Part shown: one piece after another, positions 6,242 through 13,689 of the stretch | How the letters are laid out: every line of letters begins with the position of its first letter | Position numbering within the stretch: position 1 is the stretch's first letter | Assembly (NCBI GenBank): GCA_000438115.1 | Contig: FR903583.1 | Span: 1-18,247, forward strand | DNA from: Prevotella sp. CAG:617 | GTDB taxonomy: Bacteria > Bacteroidota > Bacteroidia > Bacteroidales > Bacteroidaceae | Direction of reading: 5' to 3' | DNA: 18,247 nucleotides | Position numbers and translations under genes: made by a program | Notes under the pieces: generated by a model | Seen by the model: the letters and a program-made list of their open reading frames with translations, nothing else | Told to the model about the DNA's origin: nothing | Databases searched by the model: none

Positions 6242-7624
6242 TTATTTAATCCGTAACTCAATCGATCCGCTAATTACATCACCTGCTTTGATCGGCTTGC
6301 GGTATGGAGCATAATGCGCCCCCAAAAAGCCTTCATCACCAGCCGTAACAAAATCAGCTATAAGAAAATGTGTTTTCTTTCCTTCCTTCCAACATCTCCA
6401 ATGCTGGTGTCCGTTGGAGACAATCAGAATCTGGCCCTTGCCAACCTGGTCATCTAAGCCGGCAAGCCATATGTTTCTACGGGTAGAGCGGAAATCATTG
6501 CTGCCAATTTCACTGTAATCCTTGCTCCATGACCAGGTCGGTTCAGTACGCGGATTCGCATCTTGAGGCACATCAGAATAAAAACTTAATGCACGCCCCA
6601 CCGGACGACTGATATGGTCAGCCGGATATACTGACCATAATCCTTCTCTACGCCAGAATGTTTCATCAAAGCCATCGGCTGATGCAAAGACCATTCCCCA
6701 CTGCCTCGGATTCAGACCAACACTTGCCGTAAATTTATAGTTAATCAGAATTTGGCCATTGGCATTAATCTGCATCTGATAACTTCCGGAAAAACCTTCA
6801 TAGTTTCCTTTCACGGATACCAGCACTCCATTTTCATTCTTCTCGGCAGTTACCTCATCAGTTTTCCACCCCTTGCAGCAATCATTAAACACGGGTGTGT
6901 TGGCATTGTGATTCGGCAAACATCCTCCACCAGTCAGGGGTAATGCCATTAACCATGGTCCGCCTTCCAATATTGATTTACCATGACTGATCAAGCGCTT
7001 GATTTGTCCGTCAGTACGAGACACTTCACAGGTAAAATCTTTACCCTGCACTATGAACATATCCTTTTTTGTCTGTAGTCTTGTTTTTTGGCAGACTAAA
7101 TCAGGAATCCGATTCTGCATCTGCTCACCGACAGGAATCAAATATTCATCCACCACAACTCCGCGCGGATCCTTGAAACGCAAGTATAGCTGACTGCCGG
7201 CATTAGGATTCTTGACGTCAATACGGAACTGACCTCTCTGTCCTGGCTGTAATTGAACTTGCGTGCGACCACTTTCTTTTCCAAGAGTCCATTCCAGACT
7301 TAGCTCGCTAAAATTGGTAAATGTAAAACGATTTTCGGCTTCGATCACAAAACTGCATGCCGGTTCCAGCGACTTTGTCAGAATTTTTACAGGAGAGAAT
7401 ATCTTCTTCATATCCCAATATTCAGGTTTCATACGGCGCCAGCCATCAATCACTCCCCAGGCACCATACCCCACGGCATTTCCATCGGGTAACTGGAAGA
7501 TATCGTCGATGCCCGACCAGATTGAGCCGCCGAGAACACCATCAGTACGGTACATATTTTCCCACATTGGTTGTAAAGCCAAAGCCCAGTCACTGCGGAT
7601 TCCCGGGTCAGTAACTCTTGACAC
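6242..7624 (-). pseudogene. GH2 remnant, piece 3: end of catalytic barrel and C-terminal beta domains
   Basis: This frame is shifted relative to pieces 1 and 2 and starts abruptly with 'SRVTDPGIRSDW', then 'GGSIWSGIDD', the family's conserved last barrel segment, and about 400 residues of C-terminal beta domains ('PLTGGGCLPNHNA', 'WSVYPADHISRP'), ending at TAA 6244-6242. The nucleophile segment that normally precedes the barrel end is missing. A gene caller may propose the GTG at 7624 as a start, but it lacks support. Confidence 0.75.
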
Positions 7625-8525
7625 TTTGTCGGGTCGTATTTGTCACTGCTACCAGCATTTTTAATGTTGCATTCTGATACAAGGAATCCAAATCGGTCAC
7701 AATTCTCAAATCCGAAATATGCACTTTGGGCACAGAGAAGAGGGTGACTTTACGGGTGATACCCCCTAACTGATGTGCGGCATATTGCGTCAGGCTGCCT
7801 AACATATCAGCTAAGGATTCGCTGCGAACGTAGAGCTCCAATTTGTTGGTACCGGTCCTCAAAGCACGGGTAATGTTTACTTCATAAGGAGTCATACCGC
7901 CCATGTGCTGTCCCACCTGCACTCCGTTGACCAGCACTCTATATTCACTATGCACCCCGTCGAAACGAAGCAAAACCTCCTGCTCCTTCCATGAATCAGG
8001 AACTTCAAACTCACGACGATAACGAGCAAAAGCAGCTGAATCTACCTGAAATCCCTGCATCTTCCATTGTCCGGGCACCTGAATGGGCTTCCAGTCTGTT
8101 CCGGTTTCATGTTCAGAAAATTCCCACACGCCATTCAGGGAAATCCGGTTGTTGTAGCCCCCCTGAACGGATTCGGGTATCGGTGTATATTGCGGTAACC
8201 GTGCTTCCACGTTGACCAGCGTATCCACCTGATAGGTCCGTACATTTTTCAACGCTTCGCGGGCTTCTTCGCGTACAGGATTCAAAGCTCGCCCGTTTGT
8301 TGAATGAAGTTTAATCTCAGAAATAATGGCATTTGGTCCTTTTTTAGGGACGGCCACCAGTACAAACTGTCCGTAGGCATAAGCATGACGCGGTAGTTCA
8401 ATGACCTTGCGCACTTCTTTTCCTTCCGGAATCATAATGTCTTCACAAATCGGATTCCCGTCGGCAATCAATTCAATCACGCGTTCCTGATCGGACAAGA
8501 AAGCAATTTCCAGACGATATTTGGC
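7608..8525 (-). pseudogene. GH2 remnant, piece 2: sugar-binding domain and start of the Ig-like domain
   Basis: In the same frame as piece 1, this encodes the GH2 jelly-roll domain up to 'NATLKMLVAVTNTTRQS', then four out-of-frame residues and a TGA. The only possible starts are rare TTG/GTG codons in mid-domain with no ribosome site, so separate translation is unlikely. The break in the second GH2 domain marks the left side of the deletion. Confidence 0.75.
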
Positions 8526-8768
8526 CTAAATGTCCATTTTATCGAATGCATAAATTACCTTCGATCCAAAATTACACGTACGAATAGCTTGACCGGCATT
8601 GGGGTATGCAGGCATTGTATAATCTTCACCTAATATAAGATGTGGTTGTTTGCCCGTTTCACCACAATCGTCGAAAGCAACTTGAACAAAGTCATGCTTC
8701 TGAGCCATCAAAAACATATTAGAGCATAATAATGCACACAAAAAAATTATCCTACGCATAATCGTCAT
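8526..8768 (-). pseudogene. GH2 remnant, piece 1: signal peptide and first sandwich strands
   Basis: This N-terminal piece has a signal peptide ending near 'MFLMAQ' and about 60 mature residues, and stops at TAG (8528-8526). The frame continues past the stop as 'AKYRLEIAFLSDQERVIEL', clearly part of the same domain, so the stop is a point mutation; CAG to TAG is the simplest change. It might still be made as an 80-residue exported peptide, with no expected enzyme function. Confidence 0.7.
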
Positions 8769-8774
8769 TTTTTG

Positions 8775-8782
8775 CAAAAATA
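8775..8782 (-). promoter_or_regulatory. -7-like box before the GH2 remnant
   Basis: The minus strand reads TATTTTTG, an exact TAnnTTTG, directly upstream of the ATGs at 8768 and 8759; no TTTG box is visible at the right distance. A transcript from it would have almost no leader before 8768, which makes 8759 the easier start if the box is used. Confidence 0.35.
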
Positions 8783-8830
8783 ATAAGTCATAAATAATAA
8801 TGAATGAACTATTTTTGCAAAAACTTGTTG

Positions 8831-8838
8831 TATATTTG
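8831..8838 (+). promoter_or_regulatory. -7 box of the AraC/cupin regulator gene
   Basis: TATATTTG is an exact TAnnTTTG about 40 bases before the ATG at 8877. The nearest TTTG (8814-8817) is only 13 bases upstream, short of the usual 19-21. The AGGAGG at 8843-8848 is too far from the ATG to be its ribosome site. Confidence 0.4.
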
Positions 8839-8876
8839 CATTAGGAGGTAGTTCCCGACAAATACAACAATCTACT

Positions 8877-9758
8877 ATGCCTAAAATCACCTATGAAAAA
8901 GTAACACGGAACAAAGATTCTTCCTTTTCCATAATTGATTACTATAATCCTTATTTTGCTGCTCCGCTGCACATACATCCTGAATATGAACTGATTCTTA
9001 TAGAAGAAGGCACGGGAACCATGTATGTCGGAAATTTCACCAAGCCGCTTGAACAAGGCGATTTGTTGCTCATCGGGCCCAACCTGACTCATCTCTGGCT
9101 CAGCTCTGAATGCTATTATAAACCGGATGTTTCCATGCTTTCCCATTCGGTTTACTGCCAGTTTGACGAACGTATCCTTCCTGACCCGCAACATCGGATT
9201 GCTGAAATCAAACCGATTTACCATTTATTGCACGAATCTTTGAAAGGCATTCTTTTTCGCGGGGAAAAACTCCAGGAAGCACAAGAACAATTCCGAATGC
9301 TGATTCATCAAAACGGTTTCGAAAAATGGATGAACTTCTGTATGCTCCTGTATAAGCTGGCCAATGAAGTGGACTACGTATGCCTGAATTCAGACGAATA
9401 TGTTTCTGGAAATGCCGGTTATAACGACCCTTGCATAAAAAACATCCATCAATATTTGATGCAACACTACCAATACAATATCTCACTGGCCGATCTGGCC
9501 GATTTAGCCCACATGAATCCCAGTTCGCTATGTCGGTTCTACAAAGCCAACACGGGGCGCAGTATTTTCGACTACCTGGCCGAAATCAGAATCTCTTATG
9601 CCACAAAATTATTGCAGAACCGCCATAGTGGTATCAGTCAGATAGCTTACGACTGCGGTTACAATAGTATCTCCCATTTCAACCATCAGTTTAAACGGAT
9701 TACCGGATATACTCCTACAGAATTTTTTCATCATGCAAATCAGGAGTTTTCGACCTGA
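8877..9758 (+). CDS. AraC-family transcriptional regulator with N-terminal cupin domain
   Basis: This complete 293-residue protein has a normal length for the family. Residues about 20-95 form a cupin-like ligand domain ('APLHIHPEYELILIEEGTGT', 'LEQGDLLLIGPNLTHLW'), which in this family senses a small effector, often a sugar. Residues about 188-287 form the AraC DNA-binding domain: the first HTH is 'ISLADLADLAHMNPSSLCRF', then 'FDYLAEIRISYATKLL', the second HTH is 'ISQIAYDCGYNSISHFNHQF', ending 'GYTPTEFF'. It is transcribed away from the GH2 remnant across a shared region of about 110 bases, the usual place for a local activator of that gene. All motifs look intact although the presumed target is dead. 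The gene looks more AT-rich than the genes downstream of 9914 (by eye), as does the GH2 remnant, so both may have arrived together. Confidence 0.9.
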   Translation: MPKITYEKVTRNKDSSFSIIDYYNPYFAAPLHIHPEYELILIEEGTGTMYVGNFTKPLEQGDLLLIGPNLTHLWLSSECYYKPDVSMLSHSVYCQFDERILPDPQHRIAEIKPIYHLLHESLKGILFRGEKLQEAQEQFRMLIHQNGFEKWMNFCMLLYKLANEVDYVCLNSDEYVSGNAGYNDPCIKNIHQYLMQHYQYNISLADLADLAHMNPSSLCRFYKANTGRSIFDYLAEIRISYATKLLQNRHSGISQIAYDCGYNSISHFNHQFKRITGYTPTEFFHHANQEFST

Positions 9759-9913
9759 TTAAATTAATATATGTAATAAGTAGAGCATACGCCAACTTTC
9801 CAAAGGTACATATACTAACCGTTTTATTGTAAACTTAGGATTAGCGTTGTGGCTGAATCTTTGACAGTAGAAACGTAGAGAGAATAATAATTAACCGAAA
9901 ATCAAGATAAGCA

Positions 9914-12367
9914 ATGAAACATTTACTGAAATGGTTATGTGGCGGACTGGCCCTGTGTATGCCGCTGAGTGTACGGGCTATCGCTTTGCAGGAAGTGGAA
10001 CGAGGACATACATTAACCCTGGTGGCTCCCACCGGGTACGCAGCCTATCAATGGCAGGTGTCAACCAATGGGGGAAAAAGTTATCTGGACATACCCGGCG
10101 ACAGCGTGCGCGAATTGTCGGTTAAGGTAAATGTTCCGGCAACCTATCGGGTTGTGGGATTTATGAATAACGGACAGCATGTGTATGCGGATTCCCTGCA
10201 GGTGGTACTGACTGCACAGACATATTCTGCCGTGGCTTCGGCGGCTTCGGCAGCACAGGGATATGTGGAGTCGAGAGACGGCAAGCCCGGGGTGGGAGGC
10301 ATTACGATTCCCGAAGCTCCGCGCGACGCCAACAATCTGCCTACTTTTGAACGCCAGCTGACCAACTGGACCTCGACCGAAGCCATGGCGGTATATTACT
10401 TCTGGCACCCTCAGGCCGTGGTGGATACGCGTATGGTGATGACGGCGGCATTGGGTCAGCAGGTTAATTTTAAGGTGACGATATGGAATCCGCAGGATTT
10501 GTCGGAGCCGCTGGGCTGTGCCTATCTGACTACGGTGGGTACGGGGCGCCCCGATACCGTTATGCTTTCCGGATTCAACGTTCCGGCAATGGGATATTAT
10601 CGCTATCAGTTGGAGTGTCTGAACGGATGTCAGAATATACGCAATATTGACCGTTTCCTGTTTGCTTCGACCGCAGAGCAGAAAAGTTATGTGGCTTCAT
10701 ACCTGACTTCGCCGTCCGTGCATCTGTATGACTGGCGCTCCACGCAGTCGGGCGCTCCCACGGGCGATGCCTACGATTGGTGTTACCAGGAGGTGATGCT
10801 GCCGGCCTCGGCCGACGTGATAGGTACGTATGTCATGTCGCTGGGCGTGTTGAGCGGCTATATGGGCATTCAGATGAACGGATACGACGAGCAGGGCAAG
10901 TCGCTCCATGAAGTCCTCTTTTCGATGTGGGACGACGGTAATACGGAGGAAGACCCCAACCTGCCCGAATATTTGCGTGCTGGGGCTGTGGACTGGGCCG
11001 ACTATACCACCGTCAAGCGGTTTGGCGGGGAGGGAACAGGCATACAGACTTTTGTTCACGGGCATCAGTGGGAGTGCGGCCGCTACGTGCAGTTCCTGAC
11101 CAATTGCCGCCCCGAAATAGCAACCTATACGGTAGTGGAAAACGGCGTGGAGCAAGTGCGGCAGCAGGAAAACCGTCTGGTGTCTGCCTGGTATAATGCT
11201 CTTGACGGGCGCGGCTGGCAATATATCTCAACCGTGCGTCTGCCCAACAGCAGCAAGTATTTCAACAGCTGGTACTCGTTTCTCGAAAATTATAATTTCC
11301 CGACAGGGCAGGCCGTGCGTGAGGCTTACTATCGCAACGGCTATGCCCGCAGCCGGTATGACGGCAAATGGTATCATTTTAATCAGGTAAGTTTTTCGCA
11401 TACCGACGGCGGCGTGGCCGAGGGAGCGCGCAACGACTGGGGACAAGGCGCTTCGGACAAGGAAACGGGGGCTTTTTTCATGCGCAACGGAGGTTATCTG
11501 CCTACCGATATGCGCGAGAGCATGGTGCCGCTCAATGCGCAGCATACGCCGGTGGACACGATTGCACTGGAGCCGCTCCTGCAGCGGGTGGACCAGGGCG
11601 TGGCCAACGAGCAGGAACGCATCCGGCAGGATGAAGCGTTTGAGCAGAATCTGCTGAACAAGTCCGGTTGGGAAGTGCTGAGCTTTTCGAGCGAGGAAAC
11701 GGCCGGCGAGCCCAACGGAAACGGACTGGCCAAATGGGTGATTGACGGTAATAACGATACATACTGGCATTCACGCTGGACCAGTTCGACGGCAGCTTAT
11801 CCGCATACGTTTGTCATTGACATGAAGCAGGTGTATGACATTTCGGCTTTCCGGATAACCATGAGCGGAGGTTCCAACCGTTATATTCAGGCTTTTGATG
11901 TGTATGGCAGCCTGGACAATGAAAACTGGACACTGGTGTATTCTACCGACGAGGCACCTGACGAGGAATCGTTCCGTTTTTCACTAACCCGTTCGGCACA
12001 GATGCGCTATTTCAAGCTGGTGGTACGTAGCGGCCGGGCTACCGACGGGCCCTTTGTGCGTATCAATGAAATTGACGTCAGCGGCAGCATTCCCGAAGGT
12101 ATCGGGCAGGTGACAGCCGCCGTCAGCAACAGCTGGCAGGTAGTGGCCCGCGGACGGACGGTGGAATGGACAGCGCCGTTTGCTGCCGAAAAAGTGTTGC
12201 TGACCTTGTATTCGGCTGCCGGACAGACGATGTGGCGCCAGACGTACCCTGCTTTGCATAAGGGGAAAACCTGCACTACGCAGTTGCCGAAACTGGCTCC
12301 GGGAGTGTATGTGCTGGCCATCCGAAAGGGAAACGAAGTGTATGCCCGTCATATCCGGCTTTTCTGA
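9914..12367 (+). CDS. Secreted DUF5077-DUF3472 protein with F5/8 type C domain and type IX-like C-terminal domain
   Basis: The product is 817 residues. Residues 1-22 are a signal peptide ('MKHLLKWLCGGLALCMPLSV', then RA). Residues about 24-100 look like an Ig-like domain ('YQWQVSTNGGKSYLDIPG'). Residues 105-250 fit DUF5077 and about 268-500 fit DUF3472 ('YDWCYQEVMLPASADVIGTY', 'VLFSMWDDG', 'RFGGEGTGIQTFVHGHQWE'), a pair often found together in secreted Bacteroidetes proteins. Residues about 583-724 form an F5/8C (CBM32-like) domain ('WVIDGNNDTYWHSRW', 'FDVYGSLDNENWTLVYST', 'RYFKLVV'). The last 80 residues resemble a type IX secretion sorting domain ('VLLTLYSAAGQTMW', 'LAPGVYVLAIRKGNEVY'). A polysaccharide-binding or -processing surface protein is inferred; the catalytic role of DUF3472 is unknown. 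No good promoter is visible in the 155 bases before it. It probably heads the run to 15789. Confidence 0.85.
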   Translation: MKHLLKWLCGGLALCMPLSVRAIALQEVERGHTLTLVAPTGYAAYQWQVSTNGGKSYLDIPGDSVRELSVKVNVPATYRVVGFMNNGQHVYADSLQVVLTAQTYSAVASAASAAQGYVESRDGKPGVGGITIPEAPRDANNLPTFERQLTNWTSTEAMAVYYFWHPQAVVDTRMVMTAALGQQVNFKVTIWNPQDLSEPLGCAYLTTVGTGRPDTVMLSGFNVPAMGYYRYQLECLNGCQNIRNIDRFLFASTAEQKSYVASYLTSPSVHLYDWRSTQSGAPTGDAYDWCYQEVMLPASADVIGTYVMSLGVLSGYMGIQMNGYDEQGKSLHEVLFSMWDDGNTEEDPNLPEYLRAGAVDWADYTTVKRFGGEGTGIQTFVHGHQWECGRYVQFLTNCRPEIATYTVVENGVEQVRQQENRLVSAWYNALDGRGWQYISTVRLPNSSKYFNSWYSFLENYNFPTGQAVREAYYRNGYARSRYDGKWYHFNQVSFSHTDGGVAEGARNDWGQGASDKETGAFFMRNGGYLPTDMRESMVPLNAQHTPVDTIALEPLLQRVDQGVANEQERIRQDEAFEQNLLNKSGWEVLSFSSEETAGEPNGNGLAKWVIDGNNDTYWHSRWTSSTAAYPHTFVIDMKQVYDISAFRITMSGGSNRYIQAFDVYGSLDNENWTLVYSTDEAPDEESFRFSLTRSAQMRYFKLVVRSGRATDGPFVRINEIDVSGSIPEGIGQVTAAVSNSWQVVARGRTVEWTAPFAAEKVLLTLYSAAGQTMWRQTYPALHKGKTCTTQLPKLAPGVYVLAIRKGNEVYARHIRLF

Positions 12368-12397
12368 TTTTTTTTGAAACAACCATCATTTATGACC

Positions 12398-12940
12398 ATG
12401 AAAAAACAAATTCTCATTATTTCTACCAGTCCGCGCCGGGGCGGCAATTCCGACCGCCTGGCCGACGAGTTTGCCCGGGGAGCCGGTGAGGCCGGCCACC
12501 GGGTGGAAAAAATCAATCTGGCTGACCGCCGGATTGCCTTTTGCCGGGGGTGTCTGGCCTGTCAGCAGACGGGACAATGTGTCATACACGATGATGCGGT
12601 GGAGATTACTCGCCTGATGGGGCAGGCCGATGTCATTGTGTGGGCTACGCCGGTGTATTATTACAGTATCAGCGGACAGATGAAAACCATGATCGACCGG
12701 GCCAATTCGCTCTTTGCTTCTGACTACCGTTTCCGCGATGTGTATTTGCTGGCTTCGGCAGCCGAAACCGGGCATGCCGTAGTAGAAGGGGCCGAAACGG
12801 CTGTACGCGGCTGGGTGGCCTGTTTTGAACAGACCCGGCTGGCTGGCGTGATACTGGCTGACGGGGTGACCGAGCGCGGCGAGGTTGAAGGTCATGCGGC
12901 TTTGGCCGAGGCTTACCGTATGGGAAAGAATGTGGAATGA
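12398..12940 (+). CDS. Flavodoxin-fold NAD(P)H-dependent oxidoreductase
   Basis: This 180-residue cytoplasmic protein begins with the FMN-phosphate loop 'STSPRRGGNSDRL' (9-21) after the first beta strand. It has a cysteine cluster 'CRGCLACQQTGQC' (Cys49, 52, 55, 61) followed by 'DD', and the second flavin loop 'WATPVYYYSISGQMKTMIDR'. This matches the family of flavodoxin-like or iron-sulfur flavoprotein reductases; the electron partners and substrate are unknown. The cysteines may hold an Fe-S cluster or be redox-active, which the sequence does not settle. I prefer ATG 12398 because the frame then starts directly with the first strand; ATG 12392 is equally possible. The gene follows the previous stop by 30 bases and is the only clearly cytoplasmic product in a run of secreted ones. 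Confidence 0.85.
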   Translation: MKKQILIISTSPRRGGNSDRLADEFARGAGEAGHRVEKINLADRRIAFCRGCLACQQTGQCVIHDDAVEITRLMGQADVIVWATPVYYYSISGQMKTMIDRANSLFASDYRFRDVYLLASAAETGHAVVEGAETAVRGWVACFEQTRLAGVILADGVTERGEVEGHAALAEAYRMGKNVE

Positions 12941-12970
12941 GGCATGCAGAGGCTTTTCCGATTTTTTTTC

Positions 12971-13621
12971 ATGAAAAGATTCTGGCTAACCGGGTTGCTG
13001 TTATTGTGGGGCGTCATGACTTGGGCGCAACAATCTTATTCGGCTTATTACTATCAGCGTGTCAGTCTGTTTGAGATGTTGCCGGTAAGTCCTGGAGACA
13101 TCGTGTTTTTGGGAAACAGTATCACGGACGGTTGTGAGTGGAACGAATTGCTGGGCCGGACGGATGTGCGTAACCGGGGTATCAGTGGCGACACATCAAT
13201 GGGAGTGTATGACCGTTGGGGGTCTATTGTGCAGGGGCATCCGGCTAAAGTTTTCCTGATGATTGGAATCAACGATCTGGCAGCCGGTATTGATTTGGAT
13301 GTCGTGGAGCTGCATGTGAAAATGATCGTGAAACGCATAAAGTCGGATTCGCCTTCTACACGCTTGTATTTACAAAGTGTGTTACCCGTAAATACGGCCT
13401 TTCCTGCCCATAAGGCCCGTAAGACGGATGTGGTTGAACTGAACCGGCGCTATAAGGCATTGGCCCTCCGGTTGGGAGTAACATATATAGACCTTTATAC
13501 GCCGATGGTTGACCCTGACACACAGGAGCTGGACATCCGTTATACCAACGATGGCCTGCATCTGTTGGGGGCAGGCTATCGTCGGTGGGCAGAGGTGATA
13601 CGCCCTTATTTGGATGAATAG
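12971..13621 (+). CDS. Secreted SGNH/GDSL hydrolase (probable carbohydrate O-acyl esterase)
   Basis: The product is 216 residues with a signal peptide ('MKRFWLTGLLLLWGVMTWAQ', cleavage near residue 19). All SGNH blocks are present: block I 'FLGNSITDG' with Ser50, block II 'RGISGDTS' with Gly73, block III 'GIND' with Asn101, and block V 'NDGLHL' with Asp194 and His197. The fold is that of small secreted lipases/esterases of the PAF-acetylhydrolase-like group, which in gut Bacteroidales often deacetylate plant or host glycans; that role is inferred. The start at 12971 gives a clean signal peptide; the ATG at 12944 would prepend 'MQRLFRFFF'. The last domain of the next gene shares its pattern ('GISGD', 'GYRRWAE'), so the two are paralogous. 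It lies 30 bases after the preceding stop in the likely operon. Confidence 0.88.
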   Translation: MKRFWLTGLLLLWGVMTWAQQSYSAYYYQRVSLFEMLPVSPGDIVFLGNSITDGCEWNELLGRTDVRNRGISGDTSMGVYDRWGSIVQGHPAKVFLMIGINDLAAGIDLDVVELHVKMIVKRIKSDSPSTRLYLQSVLPVNTAFPAHKARKTDVVELNRRYKALALRLGVTYIDLYTPMVDPDTQELDIRYTNDGLHLLGAGYRRWAEVIRPYLDE

Positions 13622-13689
13622 TGGCGGAATCCTTCTGCTCGGATAAAAAACATGAAGTTATTTACCTGTATTTTTTGAATTCGTTGATT

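Larger units (their letters stand above)
6242..8768 (-). pseudogene. Decayed glycoside hydrolase family 2 (beta-galactosidase-like) gene
   Basis: The pieces form one GH2 protein in order: signal peptide ('MRRIIFLCALLCSNMFLMAQ'), an N-terminal sandwich, the sugar-binding GH2 jelly roll ('SLNGVWEFSEHE', 'VPGQWKMQG', 'RYRREFEVPDSW', 'LRFDGVHSEYRVLVNG', 'GGMTPYEVNIT'), the first strands of the Ig-like domain, then the end of the TIM barrel ('GVLGGSIWSGIDDIF') and C-terminal beta domains. There are two lesions. A TAG at 8528-8526 interrupts an otherwise continuous frame, and near 7610-7628 the frame shifts while most of the Ig-like domain and barrel are missing, probably some 300 residues, including both catalytic glutamates. 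The product would have been a secreted beta-glycosidase, probably a beta-galactosidase. The divergent AraC gene at 8877 was probably its regulator. No activity is expected. The start may be 8768 or 8759. Confidence 0.85.

Noticed and set aside
13621..13689. GTG start at 13621 for the three-domain hydrolase
   Set aside because: It would place 23 polar and aromatic residues before a good signal peptide that begins at the ATG at 13690.
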